A stretch of DNA of 64,000 nt, taken from contig NC_091154.1 of assembly GCF_040958095.1 (NCBI RefSeq), positions 43,726,735 to 43,790,734 on the forward strand, in the 5' to 3' direction. The position numbers and the translations under genes are program-made. Position 1 is the first letter of the stretch. Each line of letters starts with the position of its first letter. Below the pieces are notes generated by a model. That model had not been told where the DNA came from. It saw only the letters and a program-made list of their open reading frames with translations, and ran no database searches. Origin of the DNA: Procambarus clarkii. Taxonomy: Eukaryota > Arthropoda > Malacostraca > Decapoda > Cambaridae. Positions 1 to 10,691 of this stretch are shown piece by piece.

Positions 1-713
1 ACTATTCCACACACTGTATATACCCATGTACATGTGTGTTCCCCATAGTAAACCACAAAGCTAGTATGGTGAGCAAAACAAGAGTTACTGCCACACAGCG
101 AGGCTACCTCAATTCTTTCCCTTCTTCCCTCCCTCACCAAAATTTCTCCTTCCTCTGCACAACGCTCATTATAACCACAATCCTGGTCACTAATACCTGT
201 AAATGAATAATTGACCACAAGTTTATTTTGAAAAGGAACCTAAAAAGTTGTTTGAAGATTCCTAGTTGGACGAAATAATGCTGTAGTGCTGTGGCTAACG
301 CTGTGAACATCGTGAACAGCATTGAATCACTGATATTTGAACATTGTACCCCAGTCATTATCACACTCGGGCTCTTCTATAATACTATCATGGCTAAATA
401 AAACAGATTATATATATATATTTTGACAATATTAGGCAATGCTGTGGTCACACACTGAACAGCACTGCTGTGCGCTCATGCTGCAAGCGCCAGCCTAAGT
501 TGCTCACTCACTACTGAGGCTCTGACACCCGGCAATGTGGACCATGATTTTTTTTTTATGATGGCATCTGTTTACAAGACCCCTGAGGAAGCTGATGTGA
601 ACCCCATGTAGCCGCGGGAGTTTTGAATGGAACGTGAAAAATAAAAACACCCGGGGGCGCGTTGCGCACCCTAGGCCTGGGCCTGCAGGCGCGTTGCGCA
701 GTTAAAGGGTTAA
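1..713 (-). mobile_element. piggyBac-like PB element, partial (PB-1)
   Basis: Non-coding. This is the same sequence as the right arm of the foldback element at 33983-34706 and the reverse complement of its left arm at 32796-33512. It ends with GCAGTTAAAGGG followed by TTAA at 710-713. TTAA flanks and CCC/GGG termini are hallmarks of the piggyBac superfamily. The subterminal motif GCGTTGCGCA occurs near the terminus. The copy is cut by the window start. No transposase is visible. Superfamily assignment is inferred from the termini only. Confidence 0.6.
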
Positions 714-2477
714 ACTGCACATGGCGTATATATACGCTCTGAGTAACATGTCCCACCGTGCGCATGGCGTATATACACGCCCAAGGGTGCCAGGCCCAAT
801 TAAAATGGCCCGTGGCTACACAGGGTTCACATTAGCTTCCTCAGGGCTCTTGTAAACAGACGCCATTTAAAAAAAAAATCGTGGGCAATATTCTCAGATG
901 TGAGAGGCACAGTACTGTTGGAGCAACCAAGGCTGGCGCACGCAGCATGAGCGAACAGCATTGCTGTTCAGCTTGTGACCACAGCATTGCCGAAAAATGT
1001 CAAAATAAATATATAATTGTTATTATGTAGCGATGACAATATTACAGATGACCCCTGACTGTGATATAAATAACCAGGGTTGTGATAATAACAGGATTGT
1101 TGTAATAATTAGCGCTGTGGGAGGAGTGATGCTGAGAGATGGAGGGAGATAGCATCGTTTACTGACTGTGTGGCCACCTGTTATTGATTGCATTCACCAT
1201 ACCAGCTCAGTGGTTCTCTATGGTGAACATAAATTTAGATACTTATATATAATGTGTGTATTAGTGTAATAACAGCAAAAGGATTATGCTGGGAGGAGCC
1301 ATTTGGGTGATGGAGCTGACGTCGTCTGCATGATTTGCCTAGCTGTTTAGAGGGTGGCCACTATGCTCTTTGGGCGCACTACAAGCTTAGATGTACAGTT
1401 ACGGTGCATACAACATGTAGATACTTATATATATAATATGTGTATATAGTGTAATAACACTGCAAACAGTATTGTTGGGGCAGAAAGTTTAGTGCGTGTG
1501 ACCTTGAATGAGTGAGGGAGCCGCCAGCTGACTGTGTGTATAGCGACGACTCTTAGTGCCTGAACTAACTATATCAGCTTAGCTGTACAGTTGTGGTGAA
1601 CAAAATATATACATACTTATATATAACGTCTGTATATAGTGTAATAACACAACAAATGGTATTGTTGGGGGAGAAAGTTTACCCACCAAACACACACCGA
1701 AACTACGACGTTGGTGCAACGTTCGAGCAAGTTTTAACACCTCCTAACCAGTTATAACAACCAATATAGCAAGTTGTAACAACGTTCTAATACGTCATAA
1801 ACACGTTAAGCCAAGATGTAACAACTTTATTTCAAGTTGTTACAAGCGGAAAATAGAGACAGTTTCGGTTTGTGTTTCCAGGGTAGTGCGTGTGTTGAGG
1901 GAGTGGCAGCGAGTGGCTGGCTGGTGTGTGGCGGTAACTCCTCGCTGCTTTTCGACTCTCAATACCAACTTAGTGGTTCGTTATGGTGAACAAAACATGC
2001 AGATACTTATATGTAACCTGTGTATAGAGTGTAATAGCAGCAAAACTGTTTATTGTTTTATGAACAGAATAATTGAATCATTAATATGCACACCATACTT
2101 TTGAGTATAGCGATTATTCACCACTTTTATTATATAAATATATTACAATACACACTATTGAATAATATTACTGCAAAAAAAATAAGAAAAAATCAATCAG
2201 AGACATAGAAATAATTAAGTGATAATATCTTTGTGGCAACTCCAACCTGTCAGCGCGGGTGACGCTGACCGGCTCTGACGACCACTCTGTCAACGCCCAC
2301 TTTTTGCCAAACTTCCTAGGTCAATTGCGCCCAAAATACGTCACCTACGATTTTTTTTATTATTTTTCCCGTGCTCAGGGGACACAAATTAGCATGTTTA
2401 GAAGATAAATTTTTTTTTTTTTTCTTGCGCACAGGGGTGTAAATGTCCTCAGGACCTCTGAGCAGTGGAAGGGTTAA
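710..2477 (+). mobile_element. piggyBac-like PB element (PB-2)
   Basis: Non-coding relative of PB-1 in the opposite orientation. It shares the segment around 830-985 (CTTCCTCAGGGCTCTTGTAA and the following stretch) with the foldback at 32796. It ends in GGG then TTAA at 2474-2477. The left end lies directly against PB-1, sharing or abutting the TTAA at 710-713, and lacks the CCC terminus. Inside are four divergent internal units of about 190 bp near 1197, 1381, 1570 and 1960, each containing a form of TATGGTGAACAAAACATG followed by a short TATATAA stretch. One unit junction is split by the MITE at 1682-1883. Confidence 0.55.
1682..1883. mobile_element. TA-flanked MITE (Tc1/mariner type)
   Basis: A 202-bp non-coding element starting CCC and ending GGG, with inverted termini of about 23 bp that agree at 19 positions (core ACCGAAACT / AGTTTCGGT). 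It is flanked by TA at 1680-1681 and 1884-1885. Removing it restores GTTTAGTGCG, the sequence of the paralogous unit at 1488-1497, so the empty site is visible in the same window. The interior is rich in GTTGTAACAACG-like motifs. TA duplication suggests Tc1/mariner or pogo mobilisation; no source transposase is identified. Confidence 0.75.
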
Positions 2478-2699
2478 AGTGCCTCATTCAACAATATTCC
2501 CCCACCTGTGAATGGATCCACATGAATCTTACTTTATATCCATTCTTTTGCTAATGTCTTAACATTCTCTCTACACTCGATCACAATATTCTGGTATACT
2601 GGTTGCCTGGTATTTACAACTCCAACACCCTTCTCCTATACATAAGAAACAGGCATTTTTACCACATTTGACTATGTCCTGTAATCCGAATACAGCTTG
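2478..2699. other. unassigned interval between PB-2 and LINE-J
   Basis: No ORF, terminal repeat or tandem repeat recognised. The 5' boundary of LINE-J is not fixed by a duplication, so part of this stretch could belong to its 5' region. Confidence 0.4.
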
Positions 2700-3191
2700 G
2701 AGGTGAGCCCCCTCCCTGTTCAGTTCGTTGTTGTCGTGAGGGAGGCTTGGTGGGCGGCTGTCGGAGTGTAAGGCTCCTTAGGACAGTCCTCTGTCCTATA
2801 GCCTTCTGGTCCTGCTGCTGTCCTCTCTAATTGTGCTGAACGACTTTCCCTTTTCCTTCTGTTTCGTTTTTCTCCCCCCTCTTCTCCTATCTGCTTGTCG
2901 TTTCCTGCCGACCTTTTGCTTGTTCTGGTTATTCCTTTGGACTTCTTCTATTTTGACGCCCGGGTGCTTGAGGAGGCATACTCTTGCACCTGTAGAACTG
3001 TAGTACCCAACATCTCGAGCGAGGGGAACTTTTTATTGTCAATCCCCCTTTCGTCACTGAACCCGATCTCGACGGACTGACGGTTCTTAAGGTGGCATTT
3101 GTGGGACGTATGATCATGACGCACCCCTAGGGGGCCCCGGCATGATCGGCGATAGCTTCTTGTTGGGTGTCCTGCCTCTAATTGTGGCTCC

Positions 3192-4801
3192 ATGGTAGGT
3201 ATGGGGGCACATTCATGGCTGAATTTGTCACTCTTCTTATTTATGTCGTTGAATGTTTCTCTTGTACCCTCTCAGGCTCGTGGGGTGGGCGACTATGCCC
3301 CCGAGTTGGCCTGTATTGGAAGACCGGACTCTGTAGCCCCCGCTGCATTGGGCCCCGACCTTGCTCCTTCTTTGACCCTCCTGACTTCTTCCCCCAGCTC
3401 CCCTCCCTCCTCTGTGGTTGGGTCGAGCCTCAAGCCCCCAGCGGTGACCACTTCGTCCCCTGGTGCGGCTAAGTCTCTCGTTGTGACTACTGCGCCTTTT
3501 AACCCCTCTCTCTCTCTGGGGGTTCTCCACGCCGTCCGCGCCACGGCTGCACTCGCTCGATTCCTTCCCATACTGAAGCATATCAGGCCTTGTTTGGTCC
3601 CGCTTCATGGGCCAAATACTTTGATCTCCTCCCTCTTGATTTTGCGCCTCCTGATGATTTCTCCCTCCATCGGCATCTTGTTGATTCTGTGGATGCCTCT
3701 GTTACCTTCAACCCCACTCGTCTCGGTACACATATCGTTGCTGCTCCTTCTCAGGATGCAGCTTCCCGCTTGGCTGCCTTATCCTGCCTTGGCGAAATCC
3801 CTGTTCGGGTCTCAAAGAATGCTCGGTTGAATGCCAGTGTTGGCACTATTCTCCTCCCACCCCATGTTGTGACCGGTGTTCGGAATCTGCAGGACTGCCA
3901 CGATGATATTCATCATATCCTTGATGCCCAAGGCCATTCTGTTCTCCAGGTAGACTCGTTTACTCGTCCCTTTCGTGGTCGTCGCTGTCAACCCCTTTGG
4001 GTTGTGAAGATTACCTTTGATCGTAGGACCCTTCCACCCCCTGTCATTCTTGCTGGTGCCCGGTGCTCTGTCCAGGAGTACATTCCTTCTCCTAGGCTCG
4101 GTATCAAGTGCTGGAGGTTTGGGCATGGTGCCCTCTGCTGCTCTGGGACTGTCTCTCTCTGTCCTTTGTGTGGGGGCGAAGGTTACTCTAAGTCTGAGTG
4201 CACTTCTCCCCAGGCTTGTTGCCTCAACTGCTGTGAGGCCCATCCTACCTTCACCCGTGCGTGTATCCATTACAAGGTTGAGGCAGCCGTCCTCATCTTG
4301 AAGCACCGGGAGCGTTTGTCTTTTCCTGAGGCGAGGCGCCAGGTTCGCCAGCTCCCGCCTTATGCTAACGTCTCTTATGCTTGCGTGTTGCGCTCTTCCT
4401 CTCCTCGTCCTTCCCACCTTCCTCAGACTTACAACCGTTTCCGGGCCTTGGACCCTGATACGCCCACTGCCCCCTCTCTGTTCCTTTGAGTTCTATCCCG
4501 AAGGGTCCCCCTCCTGATCCTCTGTCTGGAGTTCCCCTTCTTTCTACCCGGTCTATCATGTCTCCTGTGTCTTCTTCCTCATCACCCTCCGATCCTCCTT
4601 CCCATCCTTCTCCTCCGTCTATTGACTCTCCCCGCCGCCTGTCGGTGCGGGCTGATGTCCATCGCTCTCCTAATGGCCGTCGTGTGTGCTCTCGTTCAGC
4701 TTCTCCTGTTCAGACGCTGGAATCCGTTGCCCAGTATGTAGTTGCTGGGACACATGTCTCTGAGTCAGAAGTGTAAGCCTGGCTCTTCTCTTCCCTCCTC
4801 C
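3192..4801 (+). pseudogene. LINE-J ORF1 (gag-like nucleic-acid-binding protein), 5' part
   Basis: In its retrotransposon this protein binds element RNA and forms the ribonucleoprotein particle. Reading starts at the ATG at 3192 in a Ser/Pro-rich N-terminal region. Homology then moves to another frame near the TC/G-run at 3505-3525 and continues in the frame ending at 4489. That frame contains the PRE_C2HC-like region and a cluster of zinc-knuckle Cys/His residues between about 4110 and 4260 (CWRFGHGALCC, CPLCGGEGYSKSEC, CLNCCEAH). A stop at 4487-4489 and a further frame change lead into a Ser/Pro-rich tail (4486-4776). The ORF is then interrupted by the antisense copy and resumes at 6483. Confidence 0.7.
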
Positions 4802-4816
4802 CCGGTGGGTAAAAAG
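4802..4816. repeat. target-site duplication, left copy
   Basis: CCGGTGGGTAAAAAG, identical to 6483-6497. It flanks the antisense LINE-J copy and marks a single insertion by target-primed reverse transcription. Confidence 0.9.
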
Positions 4817-5389
4817 TAAGTAAGTAATTATCAAAAGAAGGCACCAAACCGGGAAGGCTATGTAGCACCATCAAATGCACAGAACAATCAGAGGGCGCTA
4901 AATATCACCAAGGATGCCAATATGAGAACTAAAACGCATAAGGCGAACGATATCAAAAGTATCCTAGTCACCAAGAATTCTATTGAGGGACAGGTGACCG
5001 CAAGGGGCGGTCGGAAAGCAAGACACACGCTCGTCCTGGAAGTCAAGGACATTCAAGAAGGACATGCAGGACTGTAAGAGGGACAATGCAATTAGGACAA
5101 TAAGGAGCAGGGCGGCGCTACATCAAGTGACCATGGGTTAAGCGAGTATGGCCAATACGCAACCTCACCAGAGCTGTTTCCCATCGCCGGTTACGGTGGT
5201 AGGAGGACGGCCATGAAGAAACACAACATTTAAGAGTACGTAGTTTGTTACCAGTAACAGACGACCAAGAAGCCTGCCAATGGGTAAGGACGGAGGAATG
5301 GATAACCGGGTAAAAGTCGGAATATGGAATACCTTTACGAGAGATGGGACAAGAGCGAACAGCTTCCTTGGCGGCAGCATCCGCACGCT

Positions 5390-5420
<31 letters not shown>

Positions 5421-6482
5421 GAGATATATACAAGAGTTGTTACATTCTTGTACAGCCACTAGTATGCGTAGCGTTTCGGGCAGGTCCCTGGAATACTATC
5501 CCTGCCGCGAAGAATCGTTTTTTCATCCAAGTACACATTTTACTGTTGCGTTAAACAGAGGCTACAGTTAAGGAATTGCGCCCAGTAAATCCTCCCCGGC
5601 CAGGATACGAACCCATGACATAGCGCTCGCGAAACGCCAGGCGAGTGTCTTACATTTAAAGACACACCAATATGGCTGGGAACCCAACAAAACTCAACCA
5701 ACTTAAATTTACTGTGAACAAGAAACAGCCAATGCTGGATCTCGACAACTACTGGATGAACCGGATTAAAGGACCCGAGAGCCATGAGGGCACTACGAGA
5801 GTCAACAACAACTGCAAAGGAAGACTGACAACGAGAAAGCAGGAGACGAAGAGCATAGAGAATAGCATAAAGCTCCATTGTAAAGATGCTAGTCTCCGAA
5901 GGTAAGCGACACATATAAGTGCGATCAGGAAAAGAACAGAGTAGCCAACACCGTCCGCAGACTTAGACCCATCGGTAAAGACAGAAACGGAGTGGGAGTA
6001 AGAAGAAAAGTGCTCAAGGAAAAGGCGTTTTAGAACCGTAGGAGGGGAAAAAGCTTTAGTGATACGGGTCAAGGAAGTACAAAACCGCGGAAGAGGGACT
6101 CTCCACGGGGGCAAAGAAGGAACAACACGAGGAGAAACGTTAGAAATATGAACGGAAAGAGAATCCTGTAGGCGAGATAACTGGACAGAAAGAGGGAGGT
6201 GGTGAAGAGGAACAGGAGCCGCAGGAGGGGTAAAAGTTAAAGCACGACAGAGGCGAGAGGAAGGATGTTGTAAGGACCGCGCAAGATAGCGAAGACAGTA
6301 GCGATCACGGCAGTCTTGGAGAGACAGAAAGCCAGTGTCAACATACAAGCTAAGGATGGGAGTCGAACGAAAGGCACCAGAACTGAGGCGCAACCCAGTA
6401 TGGTGCAAAGCATCAAGATGGCAAAGAGTAGAAGGAGAAGCAGATGAGTAAGAGGGGCAACCATAATCGAGCTTAGACAGGA
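4817..6482 (-). mobile_element. 5'-truncated antisense LINE-J copy nested in LINE-J
   Basis: Reverse complement of the 3' part of the host element: it corresponds to host positions of about 9241-10618, i.e. the end of the reverse transcriptase, RNase H and the C-terminus. RNase H landmarks are readable on the minus strand (VFTDGSKSADG and ELYAI around 5870-6000; CWVPSHIGVSLN near 5690). The 3' end is the same TTAC-type tail. It is 5' truncated, as is usual for LINE insertions, carries frameshifts, and is itself split by a SINE at 5393-5651. Confidence 0.85.
5393..5651 (-). mobile_element. tRNA-derived SINE with LINE-A-like 3' tail
   Basis: On the minus strand it starts with a tRNA-like head whose B box reads GGGTTCGTATCC (plus strand 5603-5614; pol III consensus GGTTCGANNCC). 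A body follows, then the tail CCTGCCCGAAACGCT...CTAGTGGCTGTACAAGAATG, and a 28-nt poly(A) seen as poly(T) at 5393-5420. The tail matches the 3' ends of LINE-A and, more weakly, LINE-B here. The undisturbed LINE-J sequence at 10040-10070 shows the target; a duplication of about 5 bp (AAATG on the minus strand) merges into the poly(A). Confidence 0.85.
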
Positions 6483-6497
6483 CCGGTGGGTAAAAAG
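6483..6497. repeat. target-site duplication, right copy
   Basis: Exact 15-bp match to 4802-4816. Together they define the nested insert as 4817-6482. Confidence 0.9.
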
Positions 6498-6743
6498 GCT
6501 TCGCTTTCTTCCTCGCCCCCTACTTCTGACTCTATCGCTCCATCCCCTCCCGTTTCGGTGGTTACGCCCCCTGTTCCTACTATGGAGGTCTCTTTGGCCC
6601 CCGCTTCCCTCTCGGTTGGTGCCCTTGCTGAGGTTCGTCCCCTGGTTTCTGTCCCTCCTGCTGCTGTCCTTGACCCTCGGTTATCCCCCCCCCCCCTCTT
6701 CCTCCTCTGGACCCTACTCGTCCGCCCCTGGTCGGTCCTCTAG
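6483..6743 (+). pseudogene. LINE-J ORF1, C-terminal continuation
   Basis: Low-complexity Ser/Pro/Val-rich coding sequence downstream of the nested insertion. Deleting the insertion and one copy of its 15-bp duplication joins this segment to the tail ending near 4816 through GGTGGGTAAAAAGGCTTC in one frame (VGKKASL). A homopolymeric C run at 6687-6696 is a likely further frameshift site. Confidence 0.6.
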
Positions 6744-6892
6744 CTACCTTCCCACCTTCTTTAATCAGTTTACCAATGCCCCCTAACCCTAACTTCGCTG
6801 ACCCTGATCCTGCGCTTCTTTAGTGCTGTGTTCCCTTTTCGCCCATGTTTGTTCGTTGTTCTCTGTTGTTGTACTTCCTCTTCTTGTCGATG

Positions 6893-9800
6893 TCTATTCT
6901 TCAATGGAACGTTCGAGGTTATTTCGCCAATTTTCTGGAACTCCGGCTTCTGATTTCGCTGTTTTCGCCCCTTTGTGTCTGTCTCCAGGAGCCGATGCTT
7001 GGTGCTCGTCCTGGTCGCTTTGTGGCTATTCCTTTCTCCCCCCCTCCCAGCTGTTGCTGGGGCTTCTAACTCTTCTGCTCTCTTGATTCGCTCTGATGTT
7101 CCCTTTGTCCCCTTACTTTTTCCTTCGCCTCTCCATTGTTCTTCTGCTCGTATCTTTGTGAGGAAATGGTACACCGTTTGTTCCATTAATCTCCCCCCCG
7201 AGTGTCCCACTTTCTCTTCCCGATCTGAAACACCTACTGGACTCCCTGCCGGAGCCTGTGCTCCTGCTAGGTGATTTAAATTGTCGTCATTCCCTTTGGG
7301 GTGATGTTCTGATGAACACCCGACGTCGCCTTCTTGAACCGTTCATTCTCTCTTCTTCCCTGTCTCTTCTGAATTCTGGTGAGCCCACGCATTTGGACTC
7401 TCAGGCTCGCACCCTTTCCTGTCTTGATCTTTCTCTTTGCTCGTCTTCTCTTTACTTGGATTTCACATGGCAAGTTCTTGATGACCTCCATGGCAGTGAC
7501 CATTTCCCCATCCTTGTTACCTTTTTCTCTTTTCACCCTCCCCTCTTCTTTCCTAGGTGGCAGTTTGCTAAGGCAGACCGGAACCTATTTACCCTCAGTG
7601 CTGCTCTCTCTGACCTCTCCTTTCTGCCTCTCCCTCACTCTTTCCTTTTTTTATGACACCGTCTTCGACGCTGCCCTTCGCTCAATTCCTCACTCTTTCT
7701 CTTGGGGTCTGTGGAAGTGCGTTCCCTGGTGGAATACAGACTGCTCAGGCTGTTCGCTGTAAGCGTGCAGCCTGGAAGACACACCACCGCCGGCAGACGG
7801 CCGATTTGTTTCTTTTATTTCGGAAGGCGAGTGCAGTGGCCCGTAAGGCCATCCATATGGCTAAACATGAATGTTTGGCGTCTTATGTACCCACCATTAC
7901 AACCGACACAACTCTGCTGCAGATCTGGAAACGTATCCGCAAGATAGTGGGCAAGTTCATTCTCGATATCTCACTGGTCCTTCACCTCCATGGTACTCTT
8001 GTGGTAGACCCGTTGCAGGTCGCTACCGAACTGAGTTCCCATTTTTCTTCTGTTAGCTCTGGTTTTCATCTTCCCCAATCTTTTCTTTTTCGTAAACCTG
8101 TCCTTGAATCTTGTCCTTTGAATTTCTATACTCATCTTCGCCTTCCCTATAACGATCCCTTCTCTCTGAACTTCGGTCTGCCCTGGCCCTCTGCGGTTCT
8201 ACGGCAGCCGGCTCCGATGGCATTCATTATGAGATGTTTCGCCATCTCCCTCCATGCACGTCTCAGTATTTACTGAGTCTGTATAATCGGATCTGGGAGA
8301 CGTTGTCAGTCCGTGAGGACTGGTTCGATGCCGTTATCCTCCCTGTTCGCAAACCAGGGTCTCTGGGAACATCCCCTAAGGACTTTCGCCCTATTGCCCT
8401 CACAAGTTGTGTCTGCAAACTCTTTGAACGTATGGTTAACGCTCATCTGATGTGGTTCTTAGAACACCATCACCACCTCTGCCCTTCTTAATTTGGTTTC
8501 TACAAGTGCCGCAGCACAACAGATGTCCTGGTGAACTTGGAGGTCTATATTTGTACTGCTTTTGCTGTGAAGACCTCCGTTGTTGCCGTTCTTTTTAACC
8601 TGGAAAAGGCTTATGACACCACTTGGCAATATCATATTCTATCCCAGCTTTATTCTTTTGGCCTTTGTGGTCATCTCCCTCTCTTTCTCCGCAGCTTCCT
8701 CTCTTGTCATTCCTTTTGGGTGAGGCTTGGTACTGCTCTCTCTGCCTCTTTTCAGCAATACAAAGGTGTGCCCCAGGGTAGTGTTCTGAGCACTACTCTT
8801 TTTCTGGTTGCCCTCAATGGTTTTCTTTCCTCTCTTCCTTCAGGCATCTTCTCCACTCTTTATTTCGACAATCTTACCCTTTGCTGTCCGGGTGATGATT
8901 CGCCTCTCCTTCAATGCCAGCTTCAACTTGCGATTGATGCCATGTCGTCTTAGGCCACCGATCATAGCTTCAGGTTCTCTACATCTAAGACTTGTGTTGT
9001 GACTTTTACTCGGAAGCATGTCGTTTTTCATCCTTCTTTGTCACTTTATGGTCACCTCATTGTGTACTAGGATTCCGCTAAGCTTTTGGGGTTGATTTTT
9101 GACACTTGTTAGTCTTGGTCGCCCCATATCTCGTACCTCCGTGTTGAATGCTCTAAGGCCCTGGCTCTTCTTCGGGTATTGTCCCATACTTCTTGGGGAG
9201 CGGATAGGCACACTCTATTCGATTTACATTCCTCTCTCGTCCTGTCTAAGCTCGATTATGGTTGCCCTGCTTACTCGTCTGCTTCTCCTTCTACTCTTCG
9301 CTGTCTTGAGGCTTTGCACCATACTGGGGTGCGCCTCAGTTCTGGTGCCTTTCGTTCGACTCCCGTCCTCAGCTTGTATGTTGACACTGGCTTCCTATTT
9401 CTCCAGGACTGCCGTGATCGCTACTGTCTTCTCTATCTTGCACGGTCCTTGCAACATTTTTCATCTCGCCTCTGACGTGCTTTAACTTTTACCCCTCCTG
9501 CGGTTCCTGTTCTCTTCACCACCTCGATCCCTCTTTCTGTCCAGTTATCTCGCTTACAGGATTCTCTTTCAGTTCATATTTTTAATATATCTACTCATGC
9601 TGTTCCTTCTTTGCCCCCATGGAGAGTCCCCTTTCCGCAGTTTTGTACATCCTTAACCCGCATCACTAAAGCTTTTATCCCTCCTACGGTTCTCAAATGC
9701 CTTTTCCTTGAGCACTTTTCTACTCACTCCCACTCCGTTTCCGTCTTCACCGATGGGTCTAAGTCTGCGGACGGTGTTGGCTACTCTGTTGTTTTTTTTA

Positions 9801-10544
9801 TTGCACTTATATGTGTTGCTTCCCTCCGGAGACTAGCATCTTCACAGTGGAACTTTATGCTATTCGTCTCCTGCTTTCTACTTGTCAATCTTCCTTTGTA
9901 GTTGTTGTTGACTCTCATAGTGCCCTCATGGCTCTCAATTCTTTTAATATGGTTCACCCAGTGGTTGTCGAGATCCAGCATTGGCTGTTTCTTGTTCACA
10001 GTAAATTTAAGTTGGTTGAGTTTTGTTGGATTCCCAGCCATATTGGTGTCTCTTTAAATGAGCGTGCGGATGCTGCCATCAGGAAAGCTGTCCGCTCATC
10101 TCTCGTAAAGGTATTCCTTATTCCGACTCTTACCTGGTTATCCATTCCTCCATCCTTAAACGTTGGCAGGCTTATTAGGCGTCTGTTACTAGTAACAAAC
10201 TGCGTACTCTTAAAAGTTGTGTGTCCTCGTGGGCATCCTCCTACCACCGTAACCGGTGATGGGAAACGGCTCTGGCGAGGTTGTGTATTGGCCATACTCC
10301 CTTAACTCATGGTCACTTGATGGAGCACCGTCCTGCTCCTTATCGTCCTAATTGCATTCTCCCTCTTACGGTCATGCATATCCTTGTTGAATGTCCTGAC
10401 TTCCAGGACAAGCATGTGTCTTGTTTTCCGGCTGTCCCCCGCGGTCGCTTGTCCCTCAATAGTATTCTTGGTGACTCGGATTCTTTTGATATCATTCGCC
10501 TTATGCGTTTCTGTTCTCGTATTGGCATCCTTGGTGATATTTAG
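6893..10544 (+). pseudogene. LINE-J ORF2 (APE endonuclease, reverse transcriptase, RNase H)
   Basis: Would nick target DNA, copy the element RNA and remove it. Domains read in order across several frames. The APE start is MSILQWNVRG at 6893; GDLNCRHSLWGD and SDHFP lie at about 7267-7505. The reverse transcriptase has DFRPIALTS (8380), FNLEKAYDTTW (motif A, 8594), GVPQGSVLS (8766) and a degraded motif C reading YFDNLTL where Y/F-x-DD is expected (about 8862). RNase H has VFTDGSKSADG (9745), ELYAI (9848), VDSHSALMAL (9908) and CWIPSHIGVSLNERAD (10024). A His/Cys C-terminus (HILVECPDF) ends at the TAG at 10542-10544. An in-frame stop near 8490 and several frameshifts make it non-functional. Confidence 0.8.
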
Positions 10545-10691
10545 CACCCTCTGATTATCCTGCACATTTGATGGTGCTACATAGCCTTCCAGGTTTGGTG
10601 CCTTCTTTTGATAATTACTTACTAGTTAACAAACAAGTACAAACAGTGTACAAACAGTGCGCTAAGCACTGTTAATGGAAGTGCTAACTAT

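Larger units (their letters stand above)
2700..10625 (+). mobile_element. LINE-J: gag/APE/RT/RNase H non-LTR retrotransposon, interrupted
   Basis: A non-LTR retrotransposon of the Jockey/I group: ORF1 with zinc knuckles, then apurinic endonuclease, reverse transcriptase, RNase H and a His/Cys-containing C-terminus. The 3' end is GATAATTACTTAC, a short TTAC repeat tail. It would be about 6.25 kb without the nested antisense copy at 4817-6482. Both ORFs carry frameshifts and stops, and the reverse transcriptase active site is altered, so this copy is dead. The 5' boundary is approximate, and I found no outer target-site duplication. Confidence 0.8.
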
